Shown piece after piece: positions 17,867-26,579 of a DNA stretch of 64,000 bases (the stretch's first letter is position 1; the number at the start of each line of letters is the position of its first letter). The stretch is from Myxococcales bacterium (GTDB lineage: Bacteria > Myxococcota > Polyangia > Nannocystales > Nannocystaceae), in assembly GCA_016793465.1 (NCBI GenBank), contig JAEUJW010000075.1, forward strand, positions 248,001 to 312,000, written 5' to 3'. The position numbers were made by a program, and so were the translations under genes. The notes beneath the pieces were generated by a model that saw nothing but the letters and a program-made list of their open reading frames with translations, was not told the DNA's origin and ran no database searches.

Positions 17867-19405
17867 TCACGGCCCCGCCGCCTCGGCGAGCACCGCCTCC
17901 GGCGCCGGCTGCTCGTGCGCCGTGCGCTTGTCCTCGCCGACCTCCTGGCCCTTGCGCACGCGCACCACGCTGCCCGGCTCGCCCGCGTGCTCGTAGCTCG
18001 AGATCCACCCCGGCGGCACGTCCGGCGCGACCAGCCCGTACACGTACCGGGCGTCGCTCGGGGCCAGGTTCACGCACCCGTGGCTCTTGCGGTGGCCGAA
18101 GCCGTTGTGCCAGTACGCCCCGTGCAGCGCGAAGCGCCCGTCGAAGTACATCACCCACGGCACCGCCTCGACGTGGTACGGCGACTCGTCGGCGTCCTCC
18201 GGCCGGTTGCGCATGGCCCCCAGCGCGACCTTGTTGCGGATGCGGTAGGTCCCGCGCGGCGTCGAGGTGTTGGGCTTGGCCCCGGTCCCGCTCGAGACCA
18301 GCGTCAGGAAGATCGGCTGCTGGCCGCGCATGACCGCGAGCACCTGTTGCCCGACGTCGACGTCGAGCCACAGCTCGTCGTCGCCGACGCCCGCGAGCTC
18401 CGGCCCCGGCTCCCAGCGCCGCACCTTGCTCGCCTCGACGAACGCCGGCACGCCCGGCCCGAGCCCGTCGGGGATCTCGAGCCACACCCCGCCCCCGCCG
18501 CGCTTGAGCTCCGGCAGCACCTCGATCGCCGTGTGGTACTCGAGCTGCCCGACCGGCCCCAGCTTCATCTTCGGCTGGGCCCGCAGCAGCGTCTCGTGCG
18601 ACACGGCCCACGCCGCCACCCGCCCCGCCGTCACCGGCCTGTCCGCCAGCACCCGCCCGGCGAAAAGGCTCGGCTCCTCGAGCTTCATGTCCTTGGCCGG
18701 CACCATCTGCTCGAGCGCGTCCTCGAGCACCTTGCCGTGCCGCGGCAGCTTGTGCACGGCCACGAACGCGTAGTTGCGGTGCGGCGCCATGAAGTCGAGC
18801 GGCTCCTTGTCGTACTGCAGCGCCAGCTTGTTGCGGTAGCGCGGCACCTCGACCAGGAGGTTGCCCTTGCGGTCGTGCTTCGGCTTGGCGTAGATGTACG
18901 GCACGTTGAGCCCCTCCGGCAGCACCGGCAGGATCGACGGGATCGCGTCGCTCGCGGTCGCCGCCTTCAGGCACACGTAGCCGTCCTCGGGCCGCGGCCC
19001 GGCCATCGCCCAGCCCTCGCCCGCACAACCTGTCCCCTGAACCATCCCGTAGATCGCGAACGGCGTGTCCGGGTCGATCCTCCCGCGGTAGTCGCTGCCC
19101 GCCCGCGGCACCGCGTAGACCAGCGTGGTCCGCGTCGACACCCGCACGCCGATCGGCGCCGGACCGTCCGCCTCGTCCGCCTCGTCCTCGTCGACCTCCT
19201 CGACCCCGGCGACCTCGACGTCGGCGACCTCGGCGACCTCGGCGGCCTCGGGCTCGGCCGACTCCGGCAACTCGGCCGGCGGCGGCTCCCCGGCCCGCGC
19301 CGCCGTCGGCGAGGCCTCCTCCTCCGGCGGGTCGCAGCCCCACAGCAGCAGCGCCGTCGGCAGCACCGGCGCGGCGGCGCCGAGCACCGCCGCGACGATC
19401 GTCAC
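17867..19405 (-). CDS. L,D-transpeptidase (YkuD) lipoprotein
   Basis: The GTG at 19405 gives a signal ending in LLLWGC; the frame remains open upstream into the divergent gene but without sense. An acidic Glu/Ala/Pro linker follows (residues about 28-85), then an SH3-like region and a catalytic domain with HNGFGHRKSHGCVNL, the YkuD active-site motif with the nucleophilic Cys. The enzyme would cross-link meso-diaminopimelate stems of peptidoglycan or attach proteins to them, in the periplasm. At 512 aa it is longer than simple YkuD enzymes because of the linker and extra N-terminal domains. Its start is 31 bp from the divergent MoxR start. Confidence 0.8.
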   Translation of the reverse strand: MTIVAAVLGAAAPVLPTALLLWGCDPPEEEASPTAARAGEPPPAELPESAEPEAAEVAEVADVEVAGVEEVDEDEADEADGPAPIGVRVSTRTTLVYAVPRAGSDYRGRIDPDTPFAIYGMVQGTGCAGEGWAMAGPRPEDGYVCLKAATASDAIPSILPVLPEGLNVPYIYAKPKHDRKGNLLVEVPRYRNKLALQYDKEPLDFMAPHRNYAFVAVHKLPRHGKVLEDALEQMVPAKDMKLEEPSLFAGRVLADRPVTAGRVAAWAVSHETLLRAQPKMKLGPVGQLEYHTAIEVLPELKRGGGGVWLEIPDGLGPGVPAFVEASKVRRWEPGPELAGVGDDELWLDVDVGQQVLAVMRGQQPIFLTLVSSGTGAKPNTSTPRGTYRIRNKVALGAMRNRPEDADESPYHVEAVPWVMYFDGRFALHGAYWHNGFGHRKSHGCVNLAPSDARYVYGLVAPDVPPGWISSYEHAGEPGSVVRVRKGQEVGEDKRTAHEQPAPEAVLAEAAGP

Positions 19406-19436
19406 GCGTGAACCCCGTGACGGCGGACGGCCTTTG

Positions 19437-20282
19437 GTGCCATCCTCCGAGGCGGTGCAGGGCTTCACAGGGACCTCCGAGTACATCGTTTCTCCGGAAC
19501 TGGCGCGGGCGGTGGACGTCGCGGTCGCCCTCGGGCGGCCGCTGCTGGTGAAGGGGGAGCCGGGGACGGGCAAGACCCTGCTCGCCCGCGACATCGCCGC
19601 CTTCTACAACACTCCATTCGAACGCTGGCATGTCAAATCTACGACAAAAGCGGTCGACGGTCTCTACCAGTACGACGCGGTGCGCCGCCTCCACGACTCG
19701 CGCTTCGGCGAGGGCGCCGTGCACGACATCGGGCGTTACATCACGCTCGGCCCGCTCGGGCGCGCCTTCAAGCGGGACGAGCGCGTGGTCGTCCTCATCG
19801 ACGAGATCGACAAGGCCGACCTCGAGTTCCCCAACGACCTCCTCCACGAGCTCGACACCATGAGCTTCACGGTGATGGAGACCGGCGAGACCATCACCGC
19901 CCGCCACCGCCCGATCGTCATCATCACCAGCAACAACGAGAAGGAATTGCCGGACGCGTTCCTCCGCCGCTGCGTGTTCCACTGGATCGAGTTCCCCGAC
20001 AAGCCGCTGATGACGCGCATCGTCAAGGTCCACCACCCCGACGTCGAGGAGCGCCTGCTCGCCAGCGCCCTCGAGGCGTTCTACTCCCTGCGTGGGCTCG
20101 ACGGTCTAAGAAAGCCCCCGAGCACCAGCGAGCTGATCGACTGGATCTCCGCGCTCCGCCACGGCGGCCTCGACCCCGCCAAGCTGCTCGGCGCCGGCCT
20201 CCCCTACCTCGGCACCCTGCTCAAGAAGGAGCAGGACATCGACACCGCCCAGCGCCGATTTAATAAGGGGCCGCGGCACTGA
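19437..20282 (+). CDS. MoxR-family AAA+ ATPase
   Basis: About 281 aa from a GTG at 19437 (another in-frame GTG lies at 19455; longer readings run into the opposite-strand gene). It has Walker A GEPGTGKT, Walker B VVLIDEID, sensor 1 SNN and an Arg-finger-type LRRCVFHW, the compact MoxR/CoxD type. These ATPases work with VWA partners as chaperones that insert metals or activate complexes. The VWA gene begins 13 bp downstream, so they form one operon. The last codons contain an A/T patch (TTT AAT AAG). The client is not evident from the neighbours. Confidence 0.85.
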   Translation: MPSSEAVQGFTGTSEYIVSPELARAVDVAVALGRPLLVKGEPGTGKTLLARDIAAFYNTPFERWHVKSTTKAVDGLYQYDAVRRLHDSRFGEGAVHDIGRYITLGPLGRAFKRDERVVVLIDEIDKADLEFPNDLLHELDTMSFTVMETGETITARHRPIVIITSNNEKELPDAFLRRCVFHWIEFPDKPLMTRIVKVHHPDVEERLLASALEAFYSLRGLDGLRKPPSTSELIDWISALRHGGLDPAKLLGAGLPYLGTLLKKEQDIDTAQRRFNKGPRH

Positions 20283-20295
20283 CGCCGCGTCGACC

Positions 20296-21513
20296 ATGTT
20301 CCTCGAGTTCTTCTACAACCTGCGCGCCCGCGGCGTCCCGGTCACGACCCACACCTGGCTGGCGTTCGTCGAGGCGCTCGCGCGCGACCTCCACCGCAGC
20401 TCGCTCGACGGCTTCTACCAGGTCGCCCGCTGCATCCTGATCCAGAGCGAGGCCCACTACGACGACTTCGACCGCGTGTTCGCCGAGACCTTCCGCGGCG
20501 CGACCCCCGACCTGCGCGCGATGCTCGCCGAGATCGAGGCCTTCCTGCAGGACCCGAAGCGCCTGCTGGAGCTCGACCCGGCCCTGCGCGAGGCCCTCAA
20601 GAATTTGAACATGGACGAGCTGCGCCGCGAGCTGCTCGACCGCCTCGAGAAGCAAAAAGAGCGCCACGACGGCGGCTCGCAGTGGGTCGGCACCGGCGGC
20701 ACCTCGCCGTTCGGCCAGGGCGGCTTCAACCCCGCCGGCATCCGCGTCGGCGGCGGCGGCGGACGCAGCGCCCTCGCCGTGGCCGACGCCCGCCGCTTCC
20801 GCGAGTTCCGCCGCGACCTCGTGCTCGACACCCGGCAGATCGCCGCGGCCCTCCGGCGCCTGCGCCGCCTGTCGCGCGACGAGTCCAGGCTCGAGCTCGA
20901 CCTCGACGAGACGATCGACGCCACCGCCCGCAACTGCGGCGACATCGAGGTCGTGCTGTCGCCCGAGCGCCACAGCGACGTGCGCCTGCTGCTCCTCCTC
21001 GACGTCGGCGGCAGCATGGACCCCCACGCCGACCTCGTGTCCCGCCTGTTCAGCGCGGCCCACCAGGGCGGCGGCTTCAAGGAGCTGAAGAGCTACTACT
21101 TCCACAACTGCGTGTACCAGCGCGTCTACGAGGACGCCCGCTTCGACCGCCCGGTCCAGACCCGCGAGCTGCTGCGCACGCTCGACAGCAAGTGGACGGT
21201 GGTGCTCGTCGGCGACGCGTACATGCACCCGGGCGAGCTGACCATGTCGAGCGGCGACTGGTGGGAGTCCGCCCGCGGCCCCTCCGGCCTCACCTGGCTG
21301 GCCCGCATCGCCGACCGCTTCCCCCGCAGCGCCTGGCTCAACCCCGAGGCGCCCTCGCTGTGGCGCTCCGGCACGATCGCGGAGATCGCCCGGGTGTTCC
21401 CCATGTTCCAGCTGACGCTGTCTGGCCTCGAGGACATGGTCCGCCACCTCCGCCGCCCCTCGCTCTCGGGCCAGCGCCGCGCCCTGATCTCCGCCCTCGC
21501 GCAGGGCAAGTGA
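20296..21513 (+). CDS. CoxE-like VWA protein, partner of the MoxR ATPase
   Basis: 405 aa, cytoplasmic. An N-terminal helical region (1-125) and a Gly-rich loop (about 135-155) precede a VWA domain whose MIDAS reads LLDVGGSM, so the first Ser of DxSxS is replaced by Gly. This is the VWA_CoxE/YehP-like arrangement that pairs with MoxR proteins. It lies 13 bp after the ATPase gene. Joint function inferred: ATP-driven maturation or remodelling of an unknown complex. Confidence 0.8.
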   Translation: MFLEFFYNLRARGVPVTTHTWLAFVEALARDLHRSSLDGFYQVARCILIQSEAHYDDFDRVFAETFRGATPDLRAMLAEIEAFLQDPKRLLELDPALREALKNLNMDELRRELLDRLEKQKERHDGGSQWVGTGGTSPFGQGGFNPAGIRVGGGGGRSALAVADARRFREFRRDLVLDTRQIAAALRRLRRLSRDESRLELDLDETIDATARNCGDIEVVLSPERHSDVRLLLLLDVGGSMDPHADLVSRLFSAAHQGGGFKELKSYYFHNCVYQRVYEDARFDRPVQTRELLRTLDSKWTVVLVGDAYMHPGELTMSSGDWWESARGPSGLTWLARIADRFPRSAWLNPEAPSLWRSGTIAEIARVFPMFQLTLSGLEDMVRHLRRPSLSGQRRALISALAQGK

Positions 21514-21604
21514 GCCCGGCGCAGGCGCTCGAACAGCGCCGCCTCGCCGCCAAGCTTGCGCTCGCGCCCCACGGCGCTCGCCTGCACCCTACGAGGAGGC
21601 CACC

Positions 21605-21832
21605 ATGAGACACCAGGCGATCGATCACTGCGACATCCTCGACGTGCTCGAGGAGGCCGCCATCTTCCGCAAGCCCGTCGAGGTCGAGCTCCGCGACCGC
21701 CACCGCTTCACCGCGCGCGTGCGCGACGTCTACACCGCCGACGGCGAGGACTTCGTGGTGTTCGAGGACGGCGACCCCATGTCCGTCGCCGAGATCACGC
21801 AGTGCCAGACCAGCGCAGACGTGGTGCCCTGA
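21605..21832 (+). CDS. Small Rof (Rho-binding)-like protein
   Basis: 75 aa with an excellent ribosome site (gaggagg) before the ATG. The short beta-barrel-like sequence, with IDHCDILDVLEEA followed by strands EVELRDRHRF and DFVVFEDG, resembles the Rho-inhibitor Rof/YaeO family, which binds Rho and blocks termination. Similarity is by pattern only, so the call is tentative. Its 3' end overlaps the convergent kinase gene by 38 bp. Confidence 0.5.
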   Translation: MRHQAIDHCDILDVLEEAAIFRKPVEVELRDRHRFTARVRDVYTADGEDFVVFEDGDPMSVAEITQCQTSADVVP

Positions 21833-23030
21833 CGCGCACGCCCAGCAGCCACGCGAACCCGACCAGCATCAGCGCCGCCCCCAGCACCCCGACCAGCGCC
21901 GGACCCGCGAGCTCCGCTCCCGCGCCGACGCCGAGCAGCATCAGCCCCAGCGCGGCCGCCAGCCGCCGCGGCCACACCACCCGCGGCGGCGGCCGCGGCC
22001 GGTCCCACCGCTCGAGGTGGTCGAGCAGCTCCGTCAACGACGACCAGCGCCGGTCCGGCCCCGCCGACAGCCCGCGCAGCAGCGCCGCGTACACGTGCTC
22101 CGAGTCGACGGTGCCGCGCAGCGGCCGCTGCATGACCCCGCCGCGGACCTGCACAGCCACCTCCGCCAGCGTGCTGCCGGCGAACGGCCGCACCTTGTAG
22201 AGCGCCTCGTAGAGCACGGCGCAGAAGTTGAACTGGTCGCTGCGGGCGTCGATCGCCAGCCCGCGGTGCTGCTCCGGCGACATGTACGCCGGCGTCCCGA
22301 GCACCACCCCGCTGCTGGTCAGCCGCACCGACGCGTCGGGGTCGAAGCTCGACGAGCCGACCTGCTGCGGCCCGCCGACGATCAGCGCCAGCCCGAAGTC
22401 GACGACCCGCGCCCGCCCGTCGCCGCCGATCACCACGTTGTCGGCCTTGAAGTCGCGGTGCACCACCCCGACCGCGTGCGCCGCCGCCAGCCCGCGACCG
22501 GCCTGCACGTACATCCGCAGCGTCTCGGCGGTGGTGCGCGGCGCCGCCGCCTGCCACTCGCTCAGCGTCACGCCCTCGATGAGCTCCATCGCCACGAACG
22601 CCTGGCCGCCGCACGACCCGCTCTCGAAGATCTGGACCACGTTCGGGTGCGACACCCGGGCCAGCGCGTGGGCCTCGATCTGCGCCCGCGTGCGCGCTTC
22701 GCCGTCGCCGTCGTCGAGCACGCGCTTGATCGCGACCTTACGCCCGAGCGACGGGTCGTGGGCCGCGAACACCGTCGACATCGCCCCCGCGCCGACCCGA
22801 CCGAGCACCGCGAAGCGCCCGAACCGCGGCGGATCGTCGCCCGCCGGCTCCGTCGCCTGCGGCCCGCTCACGAGCGCCTGGTCGCTGGCCCGCGGCCCTT
22901 CGACCTCGGCCTCGCGCCGCGCCGGCGCGGCCCGCCTGCCGCCGGTCACCGGACGCACCACCCGCAGCCCGCGGCGCGGCGGCGGACGCCGGCGCGACTG
23001 CTGCTGATTCGAGGAGCGCACTGGCAGCAT
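21795..23030 (-). CDS. Membrane Ser/Thr protein kinase (Hanks type)
   Basis: 411 aa. A basic, disordered N-terminus (1-70) precedes a kinase domain: Gly loop GRVGAGAMSTVF, catalytic Lys in VAIK, HRDFKADN, DFG and the MSPEQ activation segment, all intact, so it should be active. Two hydrophobic segments form the C-terminus, so the kinase faces the cytoplasm from the membrane and lacks a large sensor domain outside. The ATG is preceded by GAGGAGG and lies 11 bp after the stop of the REC-PATAN gene, so the two are co-transcribed. The 3' end overlaps the Rof-like gene on the other strand. Confidence 0.88.
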   Translation of the reverse strand: MLPVRSSNQQQSRRRPPPRRGLRVVRPVTGGRRAAPARREAEVEGPRASDQALVSGPQATEPAGDDPPRFGRFAVLGRVGAGAMSTVFAAHDPSLGRKVAIKRVLDDGDGEARTRAQIEAHALARVSHPNVVQIFESGSCGGQAFVAMELIEGVTLSEWQAAAPRTTAETLRMYVQAGRGLAAAHAVGVVHRDFKADNVVIGGDGRARVVDFGLALIVGGPQQVGSSSFDPDASVRLTSSGVVLGTPAYMSPEQHRGLAIDARSDQFNFCAVLYEALYKVRPFAGSTLAEVAVQVRGGVMQRPLRGTVDSEHVYAALLRGLSAGPDRRWSSLTELLDHLERWDRPRPPPRVVWPRRLAAALGLMLLGVGAGAELAGPALVGVLGAALMLVGFAWLLGVRVRAPRLRWSGTA

Positions 23031-23041
23031 CGGCGACCTCC

Positions 23042-23806
23042 TCACATGGCCGCGGCGCTGGCCCGGGCCTCGTCGAGGCGCCGCGCCCCCTCGAGCACGA
23101 GGTACGAGGTCGGGCACTTGACCTCGTCCTCCATGTCGACGCGCAGCGCGCGGAACTCGAACTTGCCCTCGGTCCAGCGCAGCATCCAGTAGACCGCCTC
23201 GGCGTTGGTCAGCGCCGGGCCGCGGTCGAGGCGGGCGCAGAACACCCGGCCCTCGCGCAGGAACAGCCGCCCGCGCTCGCCCTCGTGGCGCACGACGATC
23301 ATCCCGCTCTTGTGTTCCATGTCGAGGAACGACAGCAGCGCGGTCAGGCTGATGTCGGACAGCGAGCCCGAGAACCCGAACTTGTCGCTCTGCACCCCGA
23401 CCTCGCTGGGCCTGATGAACGCCTGCGACGAGCCCGGCGTGCGGTACAGCAGGTGGTCGACGCGGTCCTGCAGGTCCTTGGCCTGGAACGGCTTTGGCAC
23501 GTAGTCGTCGGCCCCGAGGCGAAAGCCGCGCTGCAGGTCGCGCACCTCGACCTGGGTGGTCATCAGCACGAACGGCACGCCGATCAGGCGGCTGTGCTGG
23601 CGCACCCGCTTCAGCAGCGTCCACCCGTCCATCACCGGCATGACCACGTCGGAGAGGATGAGGTCCGGGGTCGTCACGCACGCCCGCGCCAGCGCGGTCA
23701 CCCCGTTCGACGCCGTCAGCAGGTCGTAGCCCCGGCCCTCGAGCGCGACCTGGATCTCGCGCTGCATCCACGGGTCGTCCTCGACAATCAAGATCTTGGG
23801 TTGCAT
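23042..23806 (-). CDS. Response regulator with REC and PATAN (DUF4388) domains
   Basis: The start at 23806 (MQPKILIVEDD) has AGGGAG upstream; an earlier ATG at 23839 adds 11 non-homologous residues. The receiver domain (1-120) has the acidic pocket EDD, the phospho-Asp in LSDVVMP and the Lys in PKPF. Residues about 135-245 form a PATAN/DUF4388 domain (SLTALLSFLDMEHKSG, LFLREGRVFCA), a protein-interaction module common in myxobacteria. There is no DNA-binding domain. It may link phosphorelay input to the kinase encoded next. No histidine kinase lies nearby. Confidence 0.88.
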   Translation of the reverse strand: MQPKILIVEDDPWMQREIQVALEGRGYDLLTASNGVTALARACVTTPDLILSDVVMPVMDGWTLLKRVRQHSRLIGVPFVLMTTQVEVRDLQRGFRLGADDYVPKPFQAKDLQDRVDHLLYRTPGSSQAFIRPSEVGVQSDKFGFSGSLSDISLTALLSFLDMEHKSGMIVVRHEGERGRLFLREGRVFCARLDRGPALTNAEAVYWMLRWTEGKFEFRALRVDMEDEVKCPTSYLVLEGARRLDEARASAAAM

Positions 23807-24040
23807 GGCGCGGCTCCCTTGCCCGGAGCCGTCGAGCAAGCCGCATGCCAGCGAAAGCCTTGCTTCGTCCTCACCTTACGCAACCCTTAAGCGCCGCTGC
23901 TCCGGCCTTCTCGCGGCTTCACGCCGCTTCGCCGGTCTCGCGCGGGGCGCTTCGCAAGTGGCTCGCAACCGCGCACGTGCACCGCTTGCACCGCTTCTGC
24001 ACCGCTTGCGTACGGAGCCCCGCGGCCCCCTCTCGCGGCT

Positions 24041-24694
24041 TCAAGGCGGCGGCGCGGCCGGTGTCGGCGCCGGCGACGCGACCGCGGACGGGACAGCCGC
24101 AGATCCTGCAGCTCCCGTCGCGTCACCCGGCCCGACATCGGGCGGCCCGTCGGGCACGACCAGCGGCGCCGGTGTCTGCAGCTTGCCCGGCTGCGGCGAG
24201 CCGCAGATCTTCGACCCCGCCTTGCAGCCGCGGACCTTCAGCTCGCCGAGGATCTCGTCGCTGCGCCCGCGGTACGCCGCCGCGAACTCCTTGTCGCCCG
24301 CGACCTGGACCACGACCTTGTACTTGTCGGTCACGAACAGCGACACCGTGTAGAACTTGGCCTTGTCGGTGCCCGGCAGCACGTAGTCGAAGTCGAAGCG
24401 CGTGCCCTCGCGGCCGTTCTTCGCCTCCACCGCCGCCTGCCCGGTCAGCACGTAGCCCCGCCGACCGAGCTTGGTCACCAGGTCGCTGGCCCAGTAGGCC
24501 AGCGTGCCGCCCTTGACGTTGTCGAAGCGCCGCACGCTGAGGCCCACGTTGTCCTGGGCCTTCATCCGCATCTCGTAGTCCCCGCCGCTGACCAGCGCGA
24601 ACCCCGGCGGCGGCTCGAGCTTGTAGGCCGCGCAGCCCGTCAGCGCCGCCGCCGCGCCCACGCCCATGAGTGTCGTCTTGATGAAGGTGTGCAT
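24041..24694 (-). CDS. Lipoprotein of unknown function
   Basis: 217 aa. The start at 24694 gives a signal with lipobox LTGC. A folded domain (about 30-165) has alternating strands and a Cys pair (GCKAGSKIC); the C-terminus is Ala/Pro-rich and disordered. The start lies 1 bp after the stop of the DUF4349 gene (TGACATG), so translation is coupled. It resembles envelope-stress-type small lipoproteins, but I cannot assign a family. Confidence 0.7.
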   Translation of the reverse strand: MHTFIKTTLMGVGAAAALTGCAAYKLEPPPGFALVSGGDYEMRMKAQDNVGLSVRRFDNVKGGTLAYWASDLVTKLGRRGYVLTGQAAVEAKNGREGTRFDFDYVLPGTDKAKFYTVSLFVTDKYKVVVQVAGDKEFAAAYRGRSDEILGELKVRGCKAGSKICGSPQPGKLQTPAPLVVPDGPPDVGPGDATGAAGSAAVPSAVASPAPTPAAPPP

Positions 24695-24695
24695 G

Positions 24696-25583
24696 TCAGT
24701 TCCACTCCGTGGCCTCGACGCCGAGCCCATCGACCCACGGGAACGGGTCGTTGCTCGACGGGATGGCGTTCTGCGGCCCGCGCTGGCTCATGCGGACGGT
24801 CAGGGTGCTAAAGCCGATGAGGCTCTCCAGCATGCGCAGGCGGCCCATCGCCTGCTCGAGCTCCATCGTGATCTGGTCGAGCGAGCGCCGCACGTTCAGC
24901 GCCTCCTCGACGTTGCGCGCCGACTTCAGCAGGGTGATGAGCTGCTGCTGCGTCTCCTTCAGCACGCGGATGCGGGTCGTCAGGTCGACGAACTCCTCGG
25001 TCACGTCCTGGGCCTGCAGCGAGCGCGACTCGACCACTCCGAGCTTGCCGAGCTCGGCCATGACCCCGCGCAGCTTGGCCGCGGGGATCCTCAGCACGTA
25101 GTAGCCCTGCGACATGCTCTGCACGTAGCCGCCCGACTCGAGCGCCAGCGCCTCGGCCCGCTCCATCGCCTCGTCGAGCTTGAACACGGAGATGCCCATC
25201 TCGGCGGTGTAGATGATCTGCCGCGCGACCTTCTCCGGCTCCTTGCTCGGCCCCCTCTCCTTGCCCTCGCTCACCTCCGCCGGCTTCTGCTTGGGCGGCT
25301 CCAGCTTGTCGGTCGCGCCCCCGCTCGGCGGCGTCCTCGCGGGCGCGGCCGGCATCGTCGTCGGCGTCGTCATCATCGGCTCCTCCGGCATCGCCTTGCC
25401 GTCGCCGCCGTACGCCTCGTCCCTCTTGACGGACTCGTAGTCGGCCGGCATCGCCGGCGCCATGTCGGCCGTCGACCCCGCCGCGTAGTCGGGCGAAGGC
25501 GCGGCCGCCTCGTAATCGGCCCGCTTGGCGCACCCGGACAACCCGAGGCCGGCACACAGGAGCAGGAGCATGGTTCGATGCAT
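24696..25583 (-). CDS. DUF4349 lipoprotein
   Basis: 295 aa. The lipobox LSGC is followed by a Pro/Ala/Met-rich linker (20-110), then the DUF4349 domain: IIYTAEMGISVFKLDEA, SGGYVQS, an RIPAAKL motif, and a long coiled coil (EEFVDLTTRIRVLKETQQQL) before a final strand. In some members a C-terminal membrane helix exists; here it is absent and the protein ends soon after. Located in the envelope; function unknown. First gene of a two-gene operon. Confidence 0.85.
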   Translation of the reverse strand: MHRTMLLLLCAGLGLSGCAKRADYEAAAPSPDYAAGSTADMAPAMPADYESVKRDEAYGGDGKAMPEEPMMTTPTTMPAAPARTPPSGGATDKLEPPKQKPAEVSEGKERGPSKEPEKVARQIIYTAEMGISVFKLDEAMERAEALALESGGYVQSMSQGYYVLRIPAAKLRGVMAELGKLGVVESRSLQAQDVTEEFVDLTTRIRVLKETQQQLITLLKSARNVEEALNVRRSLDQITMELEQAMGRLRMLESLIGFSTLTVRMSQRGPQNAIPSSNDPFPWVDGLGVEATEWN

Positions 25584-25730
25584 CGGAAACCTGTCGTCGA
25601 AGTTGAAGCGGGTGACCCACCCGGTGACCCGCGAGGACCATGTGGCTCGCGTGGTGGCGACGAAACGCCCGCGCCGCGGCCCAGCTTACACGGCTTGCCC
25701 GGGCCCCGGCGCCCCGGCGATACTCCTGCG

Positions 25731-26282
25731 ATGCTCGCGCGCGCCGCGAACCATCCGTTCAGCAGCCTGCTCCGTCGGACCTCGCTGCTCGCCCTGCTGA
25801 CCCTGCTCGCCCCGCTCACGCCGGCGTGCGAGCGCTCGAACCCCGTCGCGGTCGACGACCCGTGGCCCGCGGGTCTCGCCAAGCCGGCGAGCGTGGCCGA
25901 GGCCCGGCAATTAAAGACCGCGGGCGTGGTCTGGACCGATCGTCAGGCCCGCCAGCTCTACCTCGAACGCGTGGCCGCGATCGGCCCCGCCGACGACTCC
26001 GCCCGCACCCGCGGAGACGGCCCCGAAGCGCGCGCCAGGGCCGCTTTCGCCGCGCGCCACGACGCGCGCAGGATCGCCCGGGCGATGATGCAGGACGCCT
26101 CCGCGGTGCTCGCCCTCGAGGCCCGCGACCGCGACAAGTACGGCGACCCCGACGGCCCCACGTTCGAGTGGCTGGTCGAGCGCAACACCGGCAAGGGCCT
26201 CGCCGGCGACGCGATCTTCGAGGCCATCGTCGCCAGCGCCCAGCAGACCGACGCCGCCACCAACGCGTCCCTCGGCCTGTGA
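25731..26282 (+). CDS. Small helical lipoprotein
   Basis: 183 aa from ATG 25731, with a signal peptide ending LTPAC. The mature part is mainly helical and charged, with many Arg and Ala. A WLVERNTGKGL stretch lies near the C-terminus. A rare TTA AAG codon pair occurs at about residue 60. It is divergent from the DUF4349 gene. No family recognised. Confidence 0.65.
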   Translation: MLARAANHPFSSLLRRTSLLALLTLLAPLTPACERSNPVAVDDPWPAGLAKPASVAEARQLKTAGVVWTDRQARQLYLERVAAIGPADDSARTRGDGPEARARAAFAARHDARRIARAMMQDASAVLALEARDRDKYGDPDGPTFEWLVERNTGKGLAGDAIFEAIVASAQQTDAATNASLGL

Positions 26283-26579
26283 CCTCGACCGTTGCGCCTG
26301 CAACGACGTCGACGCCGAGCTCGCCGACGCGACGCGAAGGCGCTTGAACGCCGCTCGCCCCGCGGCCCTGACAGTGCGGCCCTCGTCGTCCGCGCACGTG
26401 CGACGGGCTCGCCCGTGCCCGCGGCCGTAGACCGCCGCTCGCCGCCCGGCGTTTCGCCCCACCGTCCGGCGAGCGGATCAGCGCGGCGGGCGATCCTCCG
26501 TATGTCCCGAAGGGCAGGTAGATCGCCACCCCGCGTGATGCGATGCTCTCGCCTCGCGCTCTCTACCCGAGGTGTCCCC

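Noticed and set aside
19437..21513. MoxR-VWA pair as carbon monoxide dehydrogenase maturation genes
   Set aside because: No cox structural or molybdenum-cofactor genes nearby, so the client cannot be assumed.
24001..24040. Short repeats of a caccgctt type
   Set aside because: Only two or three imperfect copies without spacing or flanks; no CRISPR or other array.
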